Assembly (NCBI RefSeq): GCF_030052815.1
Contig: NC_079496.1
Location: 38,713,593 to 38,777,592 of the forward strand
Direction: 5' to 3'
Length of the DNA stretch: 64,000 nucleotides
Source of the DNA: Hevea brasiliensis
Taxonomy: Eukaryota > Streptophyta > Magnoliopsida > Malpighiales > Euphorbiaceae
Part shown: positions 37,326-48,453 of the stretch, one piece after another
How positions within the stretch are numbered: position 1 is the stretch's first letter
Layout: each line of letters starts with the position of its first letter
The notes under the pieces: generated by a model
Told to the model about the DNA's origin: nothing
The model's database searches: none
What the model saw: the letters and a program-made list of their open reading frames with translations, nothing else
Translations under genes and position numbers: made by a program

Positions 37326-39422
37326 CGTGGACCGTTGACTAGCCCTGGACTGTAGGGAACCCTGGAAAATATTTTTAAGACTTAAATGAACATCTATTGA
37401 AGTATAAATGACATTAGAAATATCAAAGAAAAATTAAGAAATTAGTACAAAGAAAAATGAGAAATCGAGAAACCAACAAAAATCAGTGTTACCGAAAAAT
37501 CAGGAATACAACCCGAATAGGGGCATTGTGGTCCTTTGACACCCCGAGTTACCTTTTGACCTAAATTTCCATTAAAAATAAATGATATTAAACTTTGCAA
37601 ATGTCATAAAAAAATTAAATTGTGGTATATAATGTAAATAGTGGAAGAATTGTGACAAAATTACAAAATTGGAAACTTTAGATTAATTAATACTTTAACC
37701 AAACTTAGTGCTCCACTAAGTGAAGTTAATTGACATATAATATATCATATTGGGACAGAAAATCTGTCATCTTCAACCTCACAAACAAACCAGCCGAAAA
37801 TCCTCCCAAGCTTTCATCCATGGCCACCCACTTCCCAAGCTCAAATCTCCATGATCAAGCCATGCATTCCACAACTTGTCTTCATTAAAGTTTATCCCCA
37901 CCTTGCAAGCAAGAATTTGATAGTAATTTCAAGAGGAATAGGTGAAGTTTGGTCAAGCTCACAAGGGGTAAGTACCCATTTCTTCAACTTTTCTTTGTTA
38001 AAGTTTGTGTGGGTGTTGAGATAAGTTGATATATGGAAGAAAAGTTGAAGTTTGGTAAGTTAGGGTGCTGCTCCATTTCGGCAACCATGGAAGTCCAATA
38101 TGTTAACTTTTTTTCTTCATGTATTTGGTGATTTGGGGTATTGATTAAAGTGTTTAAATGTATTGAAGTTGATCTCCATGTATAAAGTTTGAATGGTAAG
38201 CTTGAAAAGTGAAAATGAAAGTTTGATGTGAATGTGTTACTTAGGCAGCCTCATAATGGAAATTGGCAATGTTTAAGTTCATGAAATGTTGTTTAAGTAT
38301 TGTACAAAAAATGGTAGCATATGTGTATAATTGAGTAGAGAATAAATGTGTAATTTGATGATGGAAGTAATGTGTAATAATTAGGAGTGTTTATGTGTAT
38401 ATATTATTGGGTTTAGACTTTGTGAATTATGATTGCATTTGGTGTATTGTGAAGTTGTTGTATTCTATCCAAGTTGACCTATAATGTAAAGAAATGAATG
38501 GTTATAGTTAGTGCCAAATGCAGAATTGTTTGGAGAAGTGAGGATATAGTTGGTGAATGTGTGTTTGGTTTGGTGTTTGAAAGGCATGTAGAGGGCAGTG
38601 TGCAAATGAGCCTATAACCCTAAGTGTGCAGCTGCAATTGGCATGAGGCAAATTGGAGGTGCAACTAGGCACAAAATGTGCCAACTTTCATGAGGAATGC
38701 CTACCAAAATTCTATCTAGAAAATGACTTGAGAATTGACCAAATCTGGATTATTTACTTGAAAACCTGAAAATTGACCATTTGGACAGCAGTTAGTGTTT
38801 TGGCCATAACTCACAGAAAACAGGTCCAAATGACCTGAAATTTTTACCATGGATAGTTTAGACATAGATATACAACTCTTATGAAGAAACAAAAACCCAT
38901 AAATGACCATAAATAAGTCAAAATGCTTGTACAAGTTCGGGTATAAAAACTGTCAGAACTGGAAATGACCTAAAAATGACCTAAGCTTGCCATTTTAGTG
39001 CAATTTGACCAGTAATAGAAAAATGACTATAACTTGGCCTAGTAAACTCCAAATGACCTAAAATTTGTGGCAAAAGTTTACTAAGACATAGACCTACAAG
39101 TTTGTAAGTCAGACCAAAAATCGAAAGCCGAAGGAACTAGGTCATCCGGCTATGTCAAAATAACATACCAAAATCCGATAAATTGCAATAAAATGCAATA
39201 CACTTAAAAATGGAATTGGTAACTTATACCAACACTAAAGGACTATAAAATGTGACATATTGGTAACATTAAAATTTATTCCCCTATAGTGCATTAAGGG
39301 TCAACATTATAAGTTGACTAAGGAAAGCAATAGTACTAAATAAATTAATTATTGAACTTTATTGTTAGAGACAGTTTAAATGAGTACTGAAACACTTTAA
39401 ATTGTGTGTTTCAGTTAGCAAA

Positions 39423-39453
39423 GACTCAGGGAAGGGGAAGGAAACACTGAGTC
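39423..39453 (+). other. Family B LTR hairpin GACTCAG/CTGAGTC
   Basis: Perfect 7-base arms flank a purine-rich loop of 17 bases. The identical arms occur at 47059-47089 in the other family B LTR. Confidence 0.65.
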
Positions 39454-40390
39454 AGGGCCAAGAGGTTACTATTTAGAGGTTTGTGCACAACAATTATTTC
39501 TTTTGAATTTTCAATTGAAATAAATATTGACAAATTGTATGTTATTGCTTAAATTATGGAAAACTTATTTGAATGGAATTTGATGGATACTTATTGCTTG
39601 AAAAATATTGCAAATGGTTTGAAACCACAGCCATCATGTATATTGATCGAATTCTTCGCTAGCTTGTCTAGTAGGATGAATTGACTTTAAATTCCCTCTC
39701 TGGCTAAAGTGTTGAGGTGTGTGCCTGTTGAGGACGAATAGGATGAGTACTCATTTATTTGCTAGCTAGCTATGTGACACCCCTTACCCGTGTACAGTAT
39801 ATCCGAGTAAGCAATGTCACGGTGTATCGGCACACTCTATTTTACCTTAATCAATTTTTGTCATAATTTTTTAATATAATTTATGAAATATAATTTATTT
39901 AAGCCATTTATCGAAATTATAATTTATTTGAGGTTCCGAAAATTTTAAAGAAAATCCGGCAGAGTACCGGCTAAAAATGGAGAAAACAGTTCTTCGAAAC
40001 CTGTTAAAAACACTTCCAATAAACAAATTCATTCATTCTCAACTCCAATATCAAGATCTCAACAATTTTTCAATTTCAGGTCTCAACAACCTTTTCATTT
40101 CTCAAACATCCCTTTCTCAGGGTTCTCATATATAAACAATAATTAAATACACAAATTACTTCCATACATACCCATAAATCTTTATTATTTACATGAACCT
40201 CAAAATACATTACATAAATCCCAAATACATATGAGAAAATAAAAATTTAATTACAAAATGACAAAATGACATCTAGTGTCCTACCAATGCACTGCAGGTG
40301 ACGAGGTGACACGGACACTGTGCAGAACTGCAGGATGGACTCACCCAGTCTGCGGTCTACTGGGCTCACGATCTGTATCTCCAGTACCTA

Positions 40391-40428
40391 CGCGTGGCAA
40401 AAGCAACGCGCTAAGCAATAATGCTTAG
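40391..40428 (-). other. Two stacked LTR hairpins (Gypsy-C LTR)
   Basis: CTAAGCAATAATGCTTAG at 40411-40428, and CGCGT/ACGCG at 40391-40410. They lie about 620-640 bases from the LTR 3' end. Confidence 0.7.
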
Positions 40429-42677
40429 TGGTGCAATAATAAAATAAAAGAAAATAGCAAGAAAACAAATATATAGTGAATGTGTATGATTCATTTGTTT
40501 AGTATGGTTATATATACATTAATTCAGTAACTTTGTTCACTTTCATTCATTTGGTTGCCCAAGTAACCTACACTAGACGACTGGACTGGATAACAGGTAA
40601 ACTGGCACTGGGTATCTAGTACCTCGGGCCGTCACACCATCGGTCGCATATGCATCACCCGGTGTGCAACAGAACAGCTACCAAGCTGTAAATAATCTCA
40701 AGCACAAGGCCAAGTCTCAATGCAAAGTCAGAATGGCTAAAAGCCATGAAATCACAGAATGGCATTTTTGCCATGTGCAGTACTGCTGACTGAACCCTAT
40801 TGGCATGCCAAACTATCCAAACCAATCATGTTAGGTATACTAGGGCATTTGAAACTTTTAAATTCTTCAATTTGTGCATTTCAAGTTTTGGGGTCACTAT
40901 TCACCTCATTGGTCAACAAAAATGTTGACTTTTGAATAGAAAATATGTGTATTAGTTTTAACACCCCAAACATACCACATTTTGTATTTAAAACTTGTTG
41001 GAATTGATTGCCATTTCCATTTCTCAACTTAAATCTAGGAGGGCAAAATTTTCAGTTTTGGAAACCCAAGTTTACTGTTCCATTGGGCCCTATTACAGTG
41101 GGAATTTGAAGAAATGGCAAACATGAAAGTTGTTCCTTATTTTGTCTAGTTGAATTTCCTTTTTTGAATCACTCCATTTGGAGTTTTGTAGCTCCAGATA
41201 TGGTCCAAAAACCACAGCTAGCCGGATTACCATTCTGCAGAAATTACCATATCTACAGTAACATGAACAGTGACTGTGAGTGCATGTTTGAATTGGTTCT
41301 GGCCATAATTTGGGGTAGGTTCCTTCATAAAAGTTGTTTGTCTATGCCTTAACTTGTTGCTGTAAAAATTTCAGGTCAATTGACCAAATCTACAGTGAGT
41401 TATGACCAAATGAACAATTACTATTCATTTGGTCAATTCTGCAGGGGCTGTTGCAGTGTGTCCGGATTGGGGCCAAGTTTTGGTCCTCTTGCTTTGGTCT
41501 TTTGGGCATCGTTTCTTCAGAAAAAATGTGCCATTATAAGCCTAGTTTCATTTCCAATTGGCCAAACATCAATTGGACCTACACAGCCAAAGTTATGGCT
41601 GTGCAAGTGGACTGAAATTTCAGTCACTCTGCTACACTAACAAGGCAGCCTACACATTCACTTGGCTATACTATTTTTCAGTCCAATTCATGGTCAACAT
41701 GCCTAAAATGGTCACTAATTGACCCTTATAATGTTCTTTCATAATTTCATAAGCTAATTCCAAGTTTCACTTCTCAAAACCCTAATGTCCAATTTAAATT
41801 ACCCATAAACCTCAATTAGCACACTAGTTTAACATCCATGCATATTCATACCTTAAACATCATTTCTATCCATTCTAAATTCATTAAAACAATCAACCTC
41901 ATCCTTCCTTAGGGCTGCAGAAAATTGAAGATGCCCTAACACATATAATTTACTTCAAATTCTTACAATTTCTTAACTTAAAATGATGCTCTAACAAGGA
42001 TTAAAGGAGTGAGAGTGAGAGGATAGCACTAACCTCTTAGTGAGCAGAATTTTTTCTCATCAAATCTGAAATTTTCCTTTACTTTCTTAACTTTTCTTAG
42101 TAACCAAACACTTCCCCAAGAGGTGTAGACAATTTTTAATGAAGGCAATTTAGGTTTTAATGGTGATAATTCATGGGAATGAAAGAGAGAAGAAAGAAAA
42201 TTTTCATAGAGAGAAATGAGAGATTTTCGGCTAAGATCTTTGTGGAAGAAGATGTGCAGATTTTTAATTTCATTTTCAGCCTTTTTTGTGTTTTAAGTGT
42301 ATTTGGTGAAAGGTGATTGGTGGAAGAGGTTTTAATTGCATCATGGTGATGTCATAAAGTCCCATTTTCATTCATTTTCTTTTCTTTTCTCCACTACTCA
42401 ATTTCAATTTAATTTCTAGTATTGTTTATTCATATTTTATGTCATATTAATTATTTACTCAACTGGACAAGTCGGCCAAAAATCATCTCTGAAGGCGAAA
42501 TGACCAAAATGCCCTCCGTTTGGCTTAATAGGTCAAAATTATCTGTACCGATTGAAAAATTTCTCTAGGTATTTTCTTGGCATTCTAATGCCATGGGAAT
42601 CTCAGTAATCTTTCTCTGGAGTCCCAAAAATTATTTTATAATTTTTCCCCCGGGTCTAGGGCTCCTCGTTGCGAGAA

Positions 42678-42727
42678 CCGCAACTTCCCTCTGGTTACCT
42701 ATCGCTTGGGCACCGGCTCGTTTAACT
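42678..42727 (-). other. 5S rRNA-like block in Gypsy-C LTR
   Basis: In reverse: CCGCAACTTCCC, GGTTACCTATCGCT, then GGCTCGTTTAACT; 170 bases from the LTR 5' end. Confidence 0.6.
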
Positions 42728-42897
42728 CGGTTGTATTTTATTCCTAAAATTTTTACTAAATTTTTCTTATTAATATTTGAGTTAATTATGGTTCCTCACT
42801 TTAGTTTAAATATTTTTCCGGACGTTCTAGCTGTCCGGACCGACACCGGTCACCGGAACAGTAGAATGTACGGAATTGCTATCGGGAGGGTGTTACA

Positions 42898-42912
42898 ACT
42901 CTTCCCCTCTAA
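42898..42912 (-). other. Polypurine tract (Gypsy-C)
   Basis: ACTCTTCCCCTCTAA is the reverse complement of the tract found in Gypsy-D and abuts the LTR. Confidence 0.85.
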
Positions 42913-42949
42913 TTTAAATTTCGTCCTCGAAATTTACCTGATGCAAATA

Positions 42950-43640
42950 GTTGAGGGAACTGTTACCTCATCATCTCTTCACTTTCCCAAGTTGCCTCCT
43001 CGGTGTTGTGGTGCCTCTAAAGCACTTTCACCAATGGAATTTGCTTGTTTCTCAACTCTTTCACTTCCCGAGCCAAGATCCGTAGAGGTTCTTCTTCGTA
43101 TGTGAAATCCGGCTGTATTTCAATTTCTTCTCTGCAGATGAAATGTGAAGGATCTGAGCGGTATCTTCTGAGCATGGATACGTGAAACACATTGTGAATC
43201 TTGTCCAGCTCTGGTGGTAAAGCTAGCCTATAGGCCACTGGACCCACACGTTCGATGATTTCATATGGGCCAATGAACCTAGGCCTCAGCTTACCTTTCC
43301 TTTCAAACCTCAATACCTTCTTCCATGGTGACACCTTGAGGAACACTTTCTCGCCAACCACATATTCTATTTCTTTTCTCTTCAGGTCGGCATAAGATTT
43401 CTGTCTATCTGAGGCAACCTTTAAGTTGGCTTTGATTGATTTCACCTTCTCCTCAGCCTGTTTCACCAGGTCTGGCCCTACTAGTTTGTCTTCGCCCAAT
43501 TAAGTCCAGCACACTGGAGTTCTACATTTTCTCCCATACAGTGCTTCATATGGGGCCATTTGGATGCTAGCTTGGTAGCTATTGTTGTATGCAAATTCTG
43601 CCAGTGGGAGGTATCTATCCCAACTTCCCTCAAACTCAAT
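42950..43640 (-). pseudogene. pol: Gypsy-C integrase C-terminus and chromodomain-like tail
   Basis: The end of the integrase core is at 43640-43500 ([26 protein letters not shown]), ended by a stop. A 160-codon frame then runs 43499-43017 with a coiled-coil-like start, the G-P-Y motif (F-I-G-P-Y-E-I) and V-F-H-V-S-M-L-R-R-Y. It closes with the tail L-A-R-E-V-K-E-L-R-N-K-Q-I-P-L. A stop replaces the Trp codon after V-K-V-L, and another lies near 42955. The GPY motif and tail are typical of chromovirus integrases. Everything upstream is replaced at 43641 by a Copia LTR fragment. Confidence 0.86.
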
Positions 43641-44746
43641 AAATAATTATTTTTTTCTTCTAATCAATTTATATCAAATATAAATTAATTAATTAATCTC
43701 TATTAATTAATTTCTCATTAATTGAATTCATATTTAAACACTTTAAATAGAAATTTAATTTATACTATACATCCAATAACTTAGAATTGGTTTCAAGCTA
43801 TGCTAGAGACTTTGCAATCTAATTGCAAACCAACCTATTTAATTAATCAATTAAACTCTTTAATTAACTAATTAAATAATATTTAATTTGGTGATTACTT
43901 GTGTATGTGTGTGACTTACTAGGCTCATCACTAATTGGCAATGAGACATGATATCAACTCTTAATATCATTAGAACTCTTTCTTACCATAAATGATTTCT
44001 CTAAATTATTTTATGCACCTCATAGACCATGGTTAACACCTAGCATAGCATGCCATAGCCACCCAATTAGTAATAAGATTTACCTTAAATGAACCTATGA
44101 TCATATATTACCATGCACTAGAATCTCTCTGCTACAAAATCCCAACTCAAGCTGGAGTCATGGTTTATGTCAAACCCCATTTGCTATGAATATTATCTTC
44201 TCTTTTAATTCCAGTTCTTGATTAAAAGATTTTCTCATCAGAACTCTTTTCTGATTAAATCTAACTGTCCTGGCCAAGAACTTTAAACATCAAGAACAAT
44301 TAAATGAACATAGGATTTTATCCCTATTTACTTAGAGGAACAAATTCCATTTTGATCAACACCTAGCTCCATATATAACTAGTAGGAGCTAACACTTGCC
44401 CATATACCCATACGCAGTACAAGTATGAGAGCAATATCAAACTCAAACCACACATATATAAGATAATTGTGCTATCTTAAGTCTAAAGATTATATGCACT
44501 GATATGATTTATGACAATACATTGAAAAAAGTAAACTTCATGTGCTTGTTATAAATGTCACTGGTTCGGCCTACTTATCATGTATAAGTGCCTATCATGT
44601 TTGTTATATGGCATGAGACTCACCATTCCATCTTATTTACATCTCATATAAATAACTTAGGAACAAACATGATTACAATCTTTCTGGAGTAAATCATGTC
44701 ATTATTGTGAAATATCCTCGATTGTGAACCAATTTATGATACCTTG
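43641..44746 (-). repeat. Copia LTR fragment
   Basis: This is an internal piece of the Copia LTR in reverse, from about AAATAATTATTTT to GATACCTTG. The inner end is cut at the Gypsy-C junction without the normal LTR terminus, so a deletion or rearrangement occurred. The outer end is cut by the insertion of Gypsy-B1. It may be a remnant of the 5' LTR of Copia-3, but nothing proves that. Confidence 0.85.
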
Positions 44747-44919
44747 TGTAACACCCCTATGTTCGGTAGTGCGTTCTACTGTTCCGGTGACTAGTGTTGT
44801 CCGGACAGCTAGGATGCCTAGAACTACACATAGATATGAGTGAGGAGACATAAAATAATAAAATACAAGAAAAAAATACAAGAAAAATGAAGGAAAAATA
44901 ATAGCAATGAAATGTAACC

Positions 44920-44974
44920 AACTTAAACGAGTCGAGAACCCTAGCGATGGGTGACCGCACCGGGAAGTTGCGGC
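44920..44974 (+). other. 5S rRNA-like block in Gypsy-B1 LTR
   Basis: AACTTAAACGAG, then CCCTAGCGATGGGTGACC and GCACCGGGAAGTTGCGG. It is among the best-kept copies for box C and lies 173 bases from the LTR start. Confidence 0.68.
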
Positions 44975-47058
44975 GTGGACTGTTGACTAACCCTGGACCA
45001 CGGGGAACCCTGGAAAATATTTTTAGGTCTTAAATAAATATCTATTGAAGCATAAATATCATTAGAAATATCAAATAAAAATTAATTAATTAGTACAAAG
45101 AAAAGTGAGAAATCGAAAAACGGACAAAACTTGGTGTTACCGAAAAATCGGGAATGCAACCTGAACAGGGGCATTGTGGTCATTTGACATGCTGGGTTGT
45201 CTTTTGACCTAAATTTCCATTAAAAATACATGATATTACACTTGGAAAATGTCATGAAAAATTAAATTGGTGGTACATAGTTTAAATAACAAAAATTGGG
45301 AGCTTAATGTGAGAAATTGGGAATTTAAGATTAAACTAACATTAAATTTTCACATAGTACTCCACTAACTCACCTAAGTGGACCACTACACCTTCATTTG
45401 GATAGATTGTTCATCTTCTTCCTCACCTCTCAAAATCCAGCCGAAAATGGTGAAGAAGAGTCCACCATTGCCATCCCACCTTAAACCTTCATGCAAGTAT
45501 GATCCAAGCCATTTTTCCACTAGCTTCCTTCACTAAAATTGCTCTACACCACTTGGGCAATAGATAGGAAGAAGTTTAGTCAAGGTTTTGAAGAGTTTCC
45601 AAAGTGGTAAGTAGGTATTTTTGATGCTTTCTTCATTAAAGTTTGTGTGGATGTTATGGGTAGTTGAATTGTGGAAAGATTTTTGGAGTTTGATGTTTTA
45701 AGGGAGATGTATATTTTTGGTAGCCATGGAAACTCCATAAGAACAGTTTATCCTTGTATGTAAATGGTAGATTAAAGTGTTGATGAAGTGTTTATATGTG
45801 TAGGAATAAATTGGGTGATGTATACTAAGTATATGTGAATGTACACTTGATTTTGGAAGCTCGGAAGTTAATTGAGAGAGATGTATGAATTGGCAACTTG
45901 AAGTGTGAACCAAAATATGTTATTTCATGGTTTGGTTTATGGAATTATATGGTTGAATTATGGTGCTTGTTTATGGCAGCTTGTACATATGTATAAAGGT
46001 GTGAGTGTGGACATGTAAATAAGCTAGGTTATGTGGCTAAATTGTTTGTAATTTGGACTTGGTAAATTCTGTACTATAAGGTGCATATTGAGTGTGATTA
46101 TAAGCTGCCAAAATGACCAACAATGTGAAGTAAAATGCTTTTAGGTTATCGTACAAACCAGAATTGGCATGAATGTGCAACTTGCTAAGTGTTAAATGTG
46201 TAATTGATGAGTGATGAATAATGTCCAATAGGGCAGTGTGTGTTTTGGCTTAGAACCTTAAGTGTGTGGCTCCAATTGGTATGAGACAAATTGGAGGTGA
46301 AACTAGGCACAAAATGTACTAACTTTCATGAAGGAAGCTTACCAAAATTCTGCTTGGAAGGTAACTTGAAAAATGACCAAATCCGGATTAGTGCATTTAA
46401 GGCCTGAAAATCGACCATTTGGGAAGTAGTTAGTATTTTGGCCATAACTCACTCAAAACAGGTCCAATTGACCTGAAATTTTTACCATGCATAGTTGAGA
46501 CATATATCTACAAGTCTTATGAAGACACCAAAGCCCAGAAATGACCATAAGCAAGTCAAATAGTTTGCACAAGTTCGGGTCCAAAAACTGGCCGAACCAA
46601 AAGTGACCTAAAAATGACCTAAAATGACCATTTTGGTACATTCTGACCGGCAATAGTAAAATGACCATAACTTGGTCTACATAACTCAGAATGACCTGAA
46701 ATTTTGCCCCACGTGCAATAAGACATAGATCTACAAGTTTGTAGTTTTGACTGAAACCCGAAAACTGAGGGAACTAGGTTGTCTGGCTAGGTCAAATTAG
46801 TATACCGAAATCTGACAAATTGCAACAAAATGCAAAATACATGGAAATGAATTTGGTAACATGTACCAATACAAAAAGGCTATAAATGTGACATATTGGT
46901 AACATTAAAACCTAATTCACCTAAACTGCATCGAGGGTCAACATTTTAAGTTGACTAAGGAAATAATAGAATTCAATGAATTAAGTATTAAGCCTTATTC
47001 TTAGAGACAATTTAAATGAGTACTGAAACACTTTAAATTGTGTTTCTCTATTAGCAAA

Positions 47059-47089
47059 GACTCAGGGAAGGGGAAGGAAACACTGAGTC
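47059..47089 (+). other. Family B LTR hairpin GACTCAG/CTGAGTC (B1)
   Basis: The same 7-base arms and purine-rich loop as at 39423-39453. Confidence 0.65.
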
Positions 47090-47210
47090 AGAGCCAAGAG
47101 ACTGTTATCAGAGGTTTGTGCACAACAGTTATTTCTTTTGAATTTTTCAATTGAAATAAATTACGACTATTTGTATATTATTGTTTTAAATTGTGGAAAT
47201 GTGTTTGAAT

Positions 47211-47767
47211 GGATACTTATTGCTTGAAAAGCATTGTAAATGGTTTGAAACTGTGAAAAATTATTTGATTGATATTTGATGGATACTTATTAATTGAAAA
47301 GCATTGCAAATGGTTTAAAACCACAGCTATCATGTACATTGATTGAATTCCTCGCTAGCTTGTCTAGTGGGACGAATTGAATTCCCTCTCTGGCTGAAGT
47401 GTTGAGGTGTGTGCCTGTTGAGGATGAATAAAATGAGTACTCATATTATTGCTAGCTAGTTATGTTATTCCTCATTAGCCATCGGCTTTTGGGACGAATT
47501 GAATTCCTCATTGGCCATCGGTTTTTGGGACGAATTGAACCTTGGAACATGATTAAGCTTTGTGTGATTTATTGATATGCATTGTGAGATTGTGAAATGG
47601 AGTTTAAATTCTTATTGACATTCATTGTCTTTTGAATTTAACCATGACTTGTGATTTATTGAGATTTATTGTAATATTGCGAAATGGAGTTTAAATTCTT
47701 TATGACATTCATTGTCTTTGAATTTAACTATGGTTTTAAGTATCCACTATTTATATGACTTATGATT
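47211..47767 (+). repeat. Three local tandem duplications in the B1 LTR
   Basis: A 70-base period is seen at 47211/47281 (GGATACTTAT...). A 36-base unit repeats at 47468-47503 and 47504-47539. A period of about 87 bases is seen at 47594/47681 (GAAATGGAGTTTAAATTCTT). The B2 LTR, as far as it goes, has only one copy of the first segment. Confidence 0.8.
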
Positions 47768-47805
47768 TGTGATTTAAAGTTGTATTTGATTAATGTTGTG
47801 CACCA

Positions 47806-47845
47806 CTGAGACAATGGCTCAGCGATAGCTTTTCATTGCTATCGC
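47806..47845 (+). other. Two stacked LTR hairpins (Gypsy-B1 LTR)
   Basis: CTGAG (47806-47810) pairs with CTCAG (47818-47822). GCGATAGC (47822-47829) pairs perfectly with GCTATCGC (47838-47845). Place and order match the A and C LTRs, but both arms of each stem have changed. Confidence 0.72.
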
Positions 47846-48453
47846 AGGTAGACAGATTGACAGGGCAGTAGACTGGGCTACTAGTACTATACAGAGAGAT
47901 CATCTGGTATATCGAATATACTATATTTTGCATTTTGTATTGTAATGTATGTTCACTATATGTATATAGTGTTCTTGGTCTTGAGTAATTGTAAATTAAA
48001 ATTGTACATTGAAGTTGTAAAATAAATTGTGAATTATTTTGGCTTGTAAAATTTGTACTGTATTTCTTTTATCTCAGCCTTTGGAAATATTAAAAAATTA
48101 TTATGGATTTGAGTTGAGAAACATATTGTGTTGATTAAATGTTGGAGTTTGAGATTGAGAAATATATTTGAAGTGCTTTTTACAGGTTTTTGAAGAACTG
48201 TTTTATTCAAAAAACAGATGGCACTCCGCCAAAATTTTTACAGAAATTCCTAATAATTCAAATGTGTTAACTGTTTCACTTCAGTTCAAAAAAAAAATTT
48301 TAACATCTGTAAATAGTGCTCACCACTGTTAAAAGAAGTAAGAAAAGTTTTAAAATCCCTTATAGTGTATTTAATGGGTTATCAGTAGACGAAGTTGGTA
48401 ATTCATTAGGTATACTACGGGATCTTGTTATGCCTTACAGAGGGGTAGGGTGT

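Larger units (their letters stand above)
37096..39772 (+). repeat. Gypsy LTR, family B, 5' part (B2)
   Basis: This LTR starts TGTAACACCCC and is colinear with the first part of the LTR at 44747. It is cut at 39772 by Gypsy-C. Its 3' part, which should continue like 47455-48453, is not found in the window. It holds a 5S-like block (37272-37325) and a hairpin at 39423-39453. Confidence 0.88.
39773..42897 (-). repeat. Gypsy-C 3' LTR, family C, complete
   Basis: This 3.13 kb LTR in reverse runs TGTGACACCCC...GGGTGTTACA and is joined to its polypurine tract. It lies inside the family B LTR. The duplication partner on the far side is missing because the element is truncated at 43640. Confidence 0.93.
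44747..48453 (+). repeat. Gypsy-B1 5' LTR, family B, main part
   Basis: The LTR starts TGTAACACCCC at 44747 and runs to GGGTGT at 48453, where a solo Copia LTR sits. The last four bases, GACA, follow at 60087-60090. At about 3.7 kb it is the longest intact family B LTR here. It contains the 5S-like block, a GACTCAG hairpin, three tandem duplications (47211-47767) and the stacked hairpins (47806-47845). Confidence 0.9.

Noticed and set aside
42593..43105. 170-codon plus-strand open frame
   Set aside because: It is the antisense of the Gypsy-C LTR end and integrase tail, whose minus-strand frame has clear GPY and chromodomain-like motifs.
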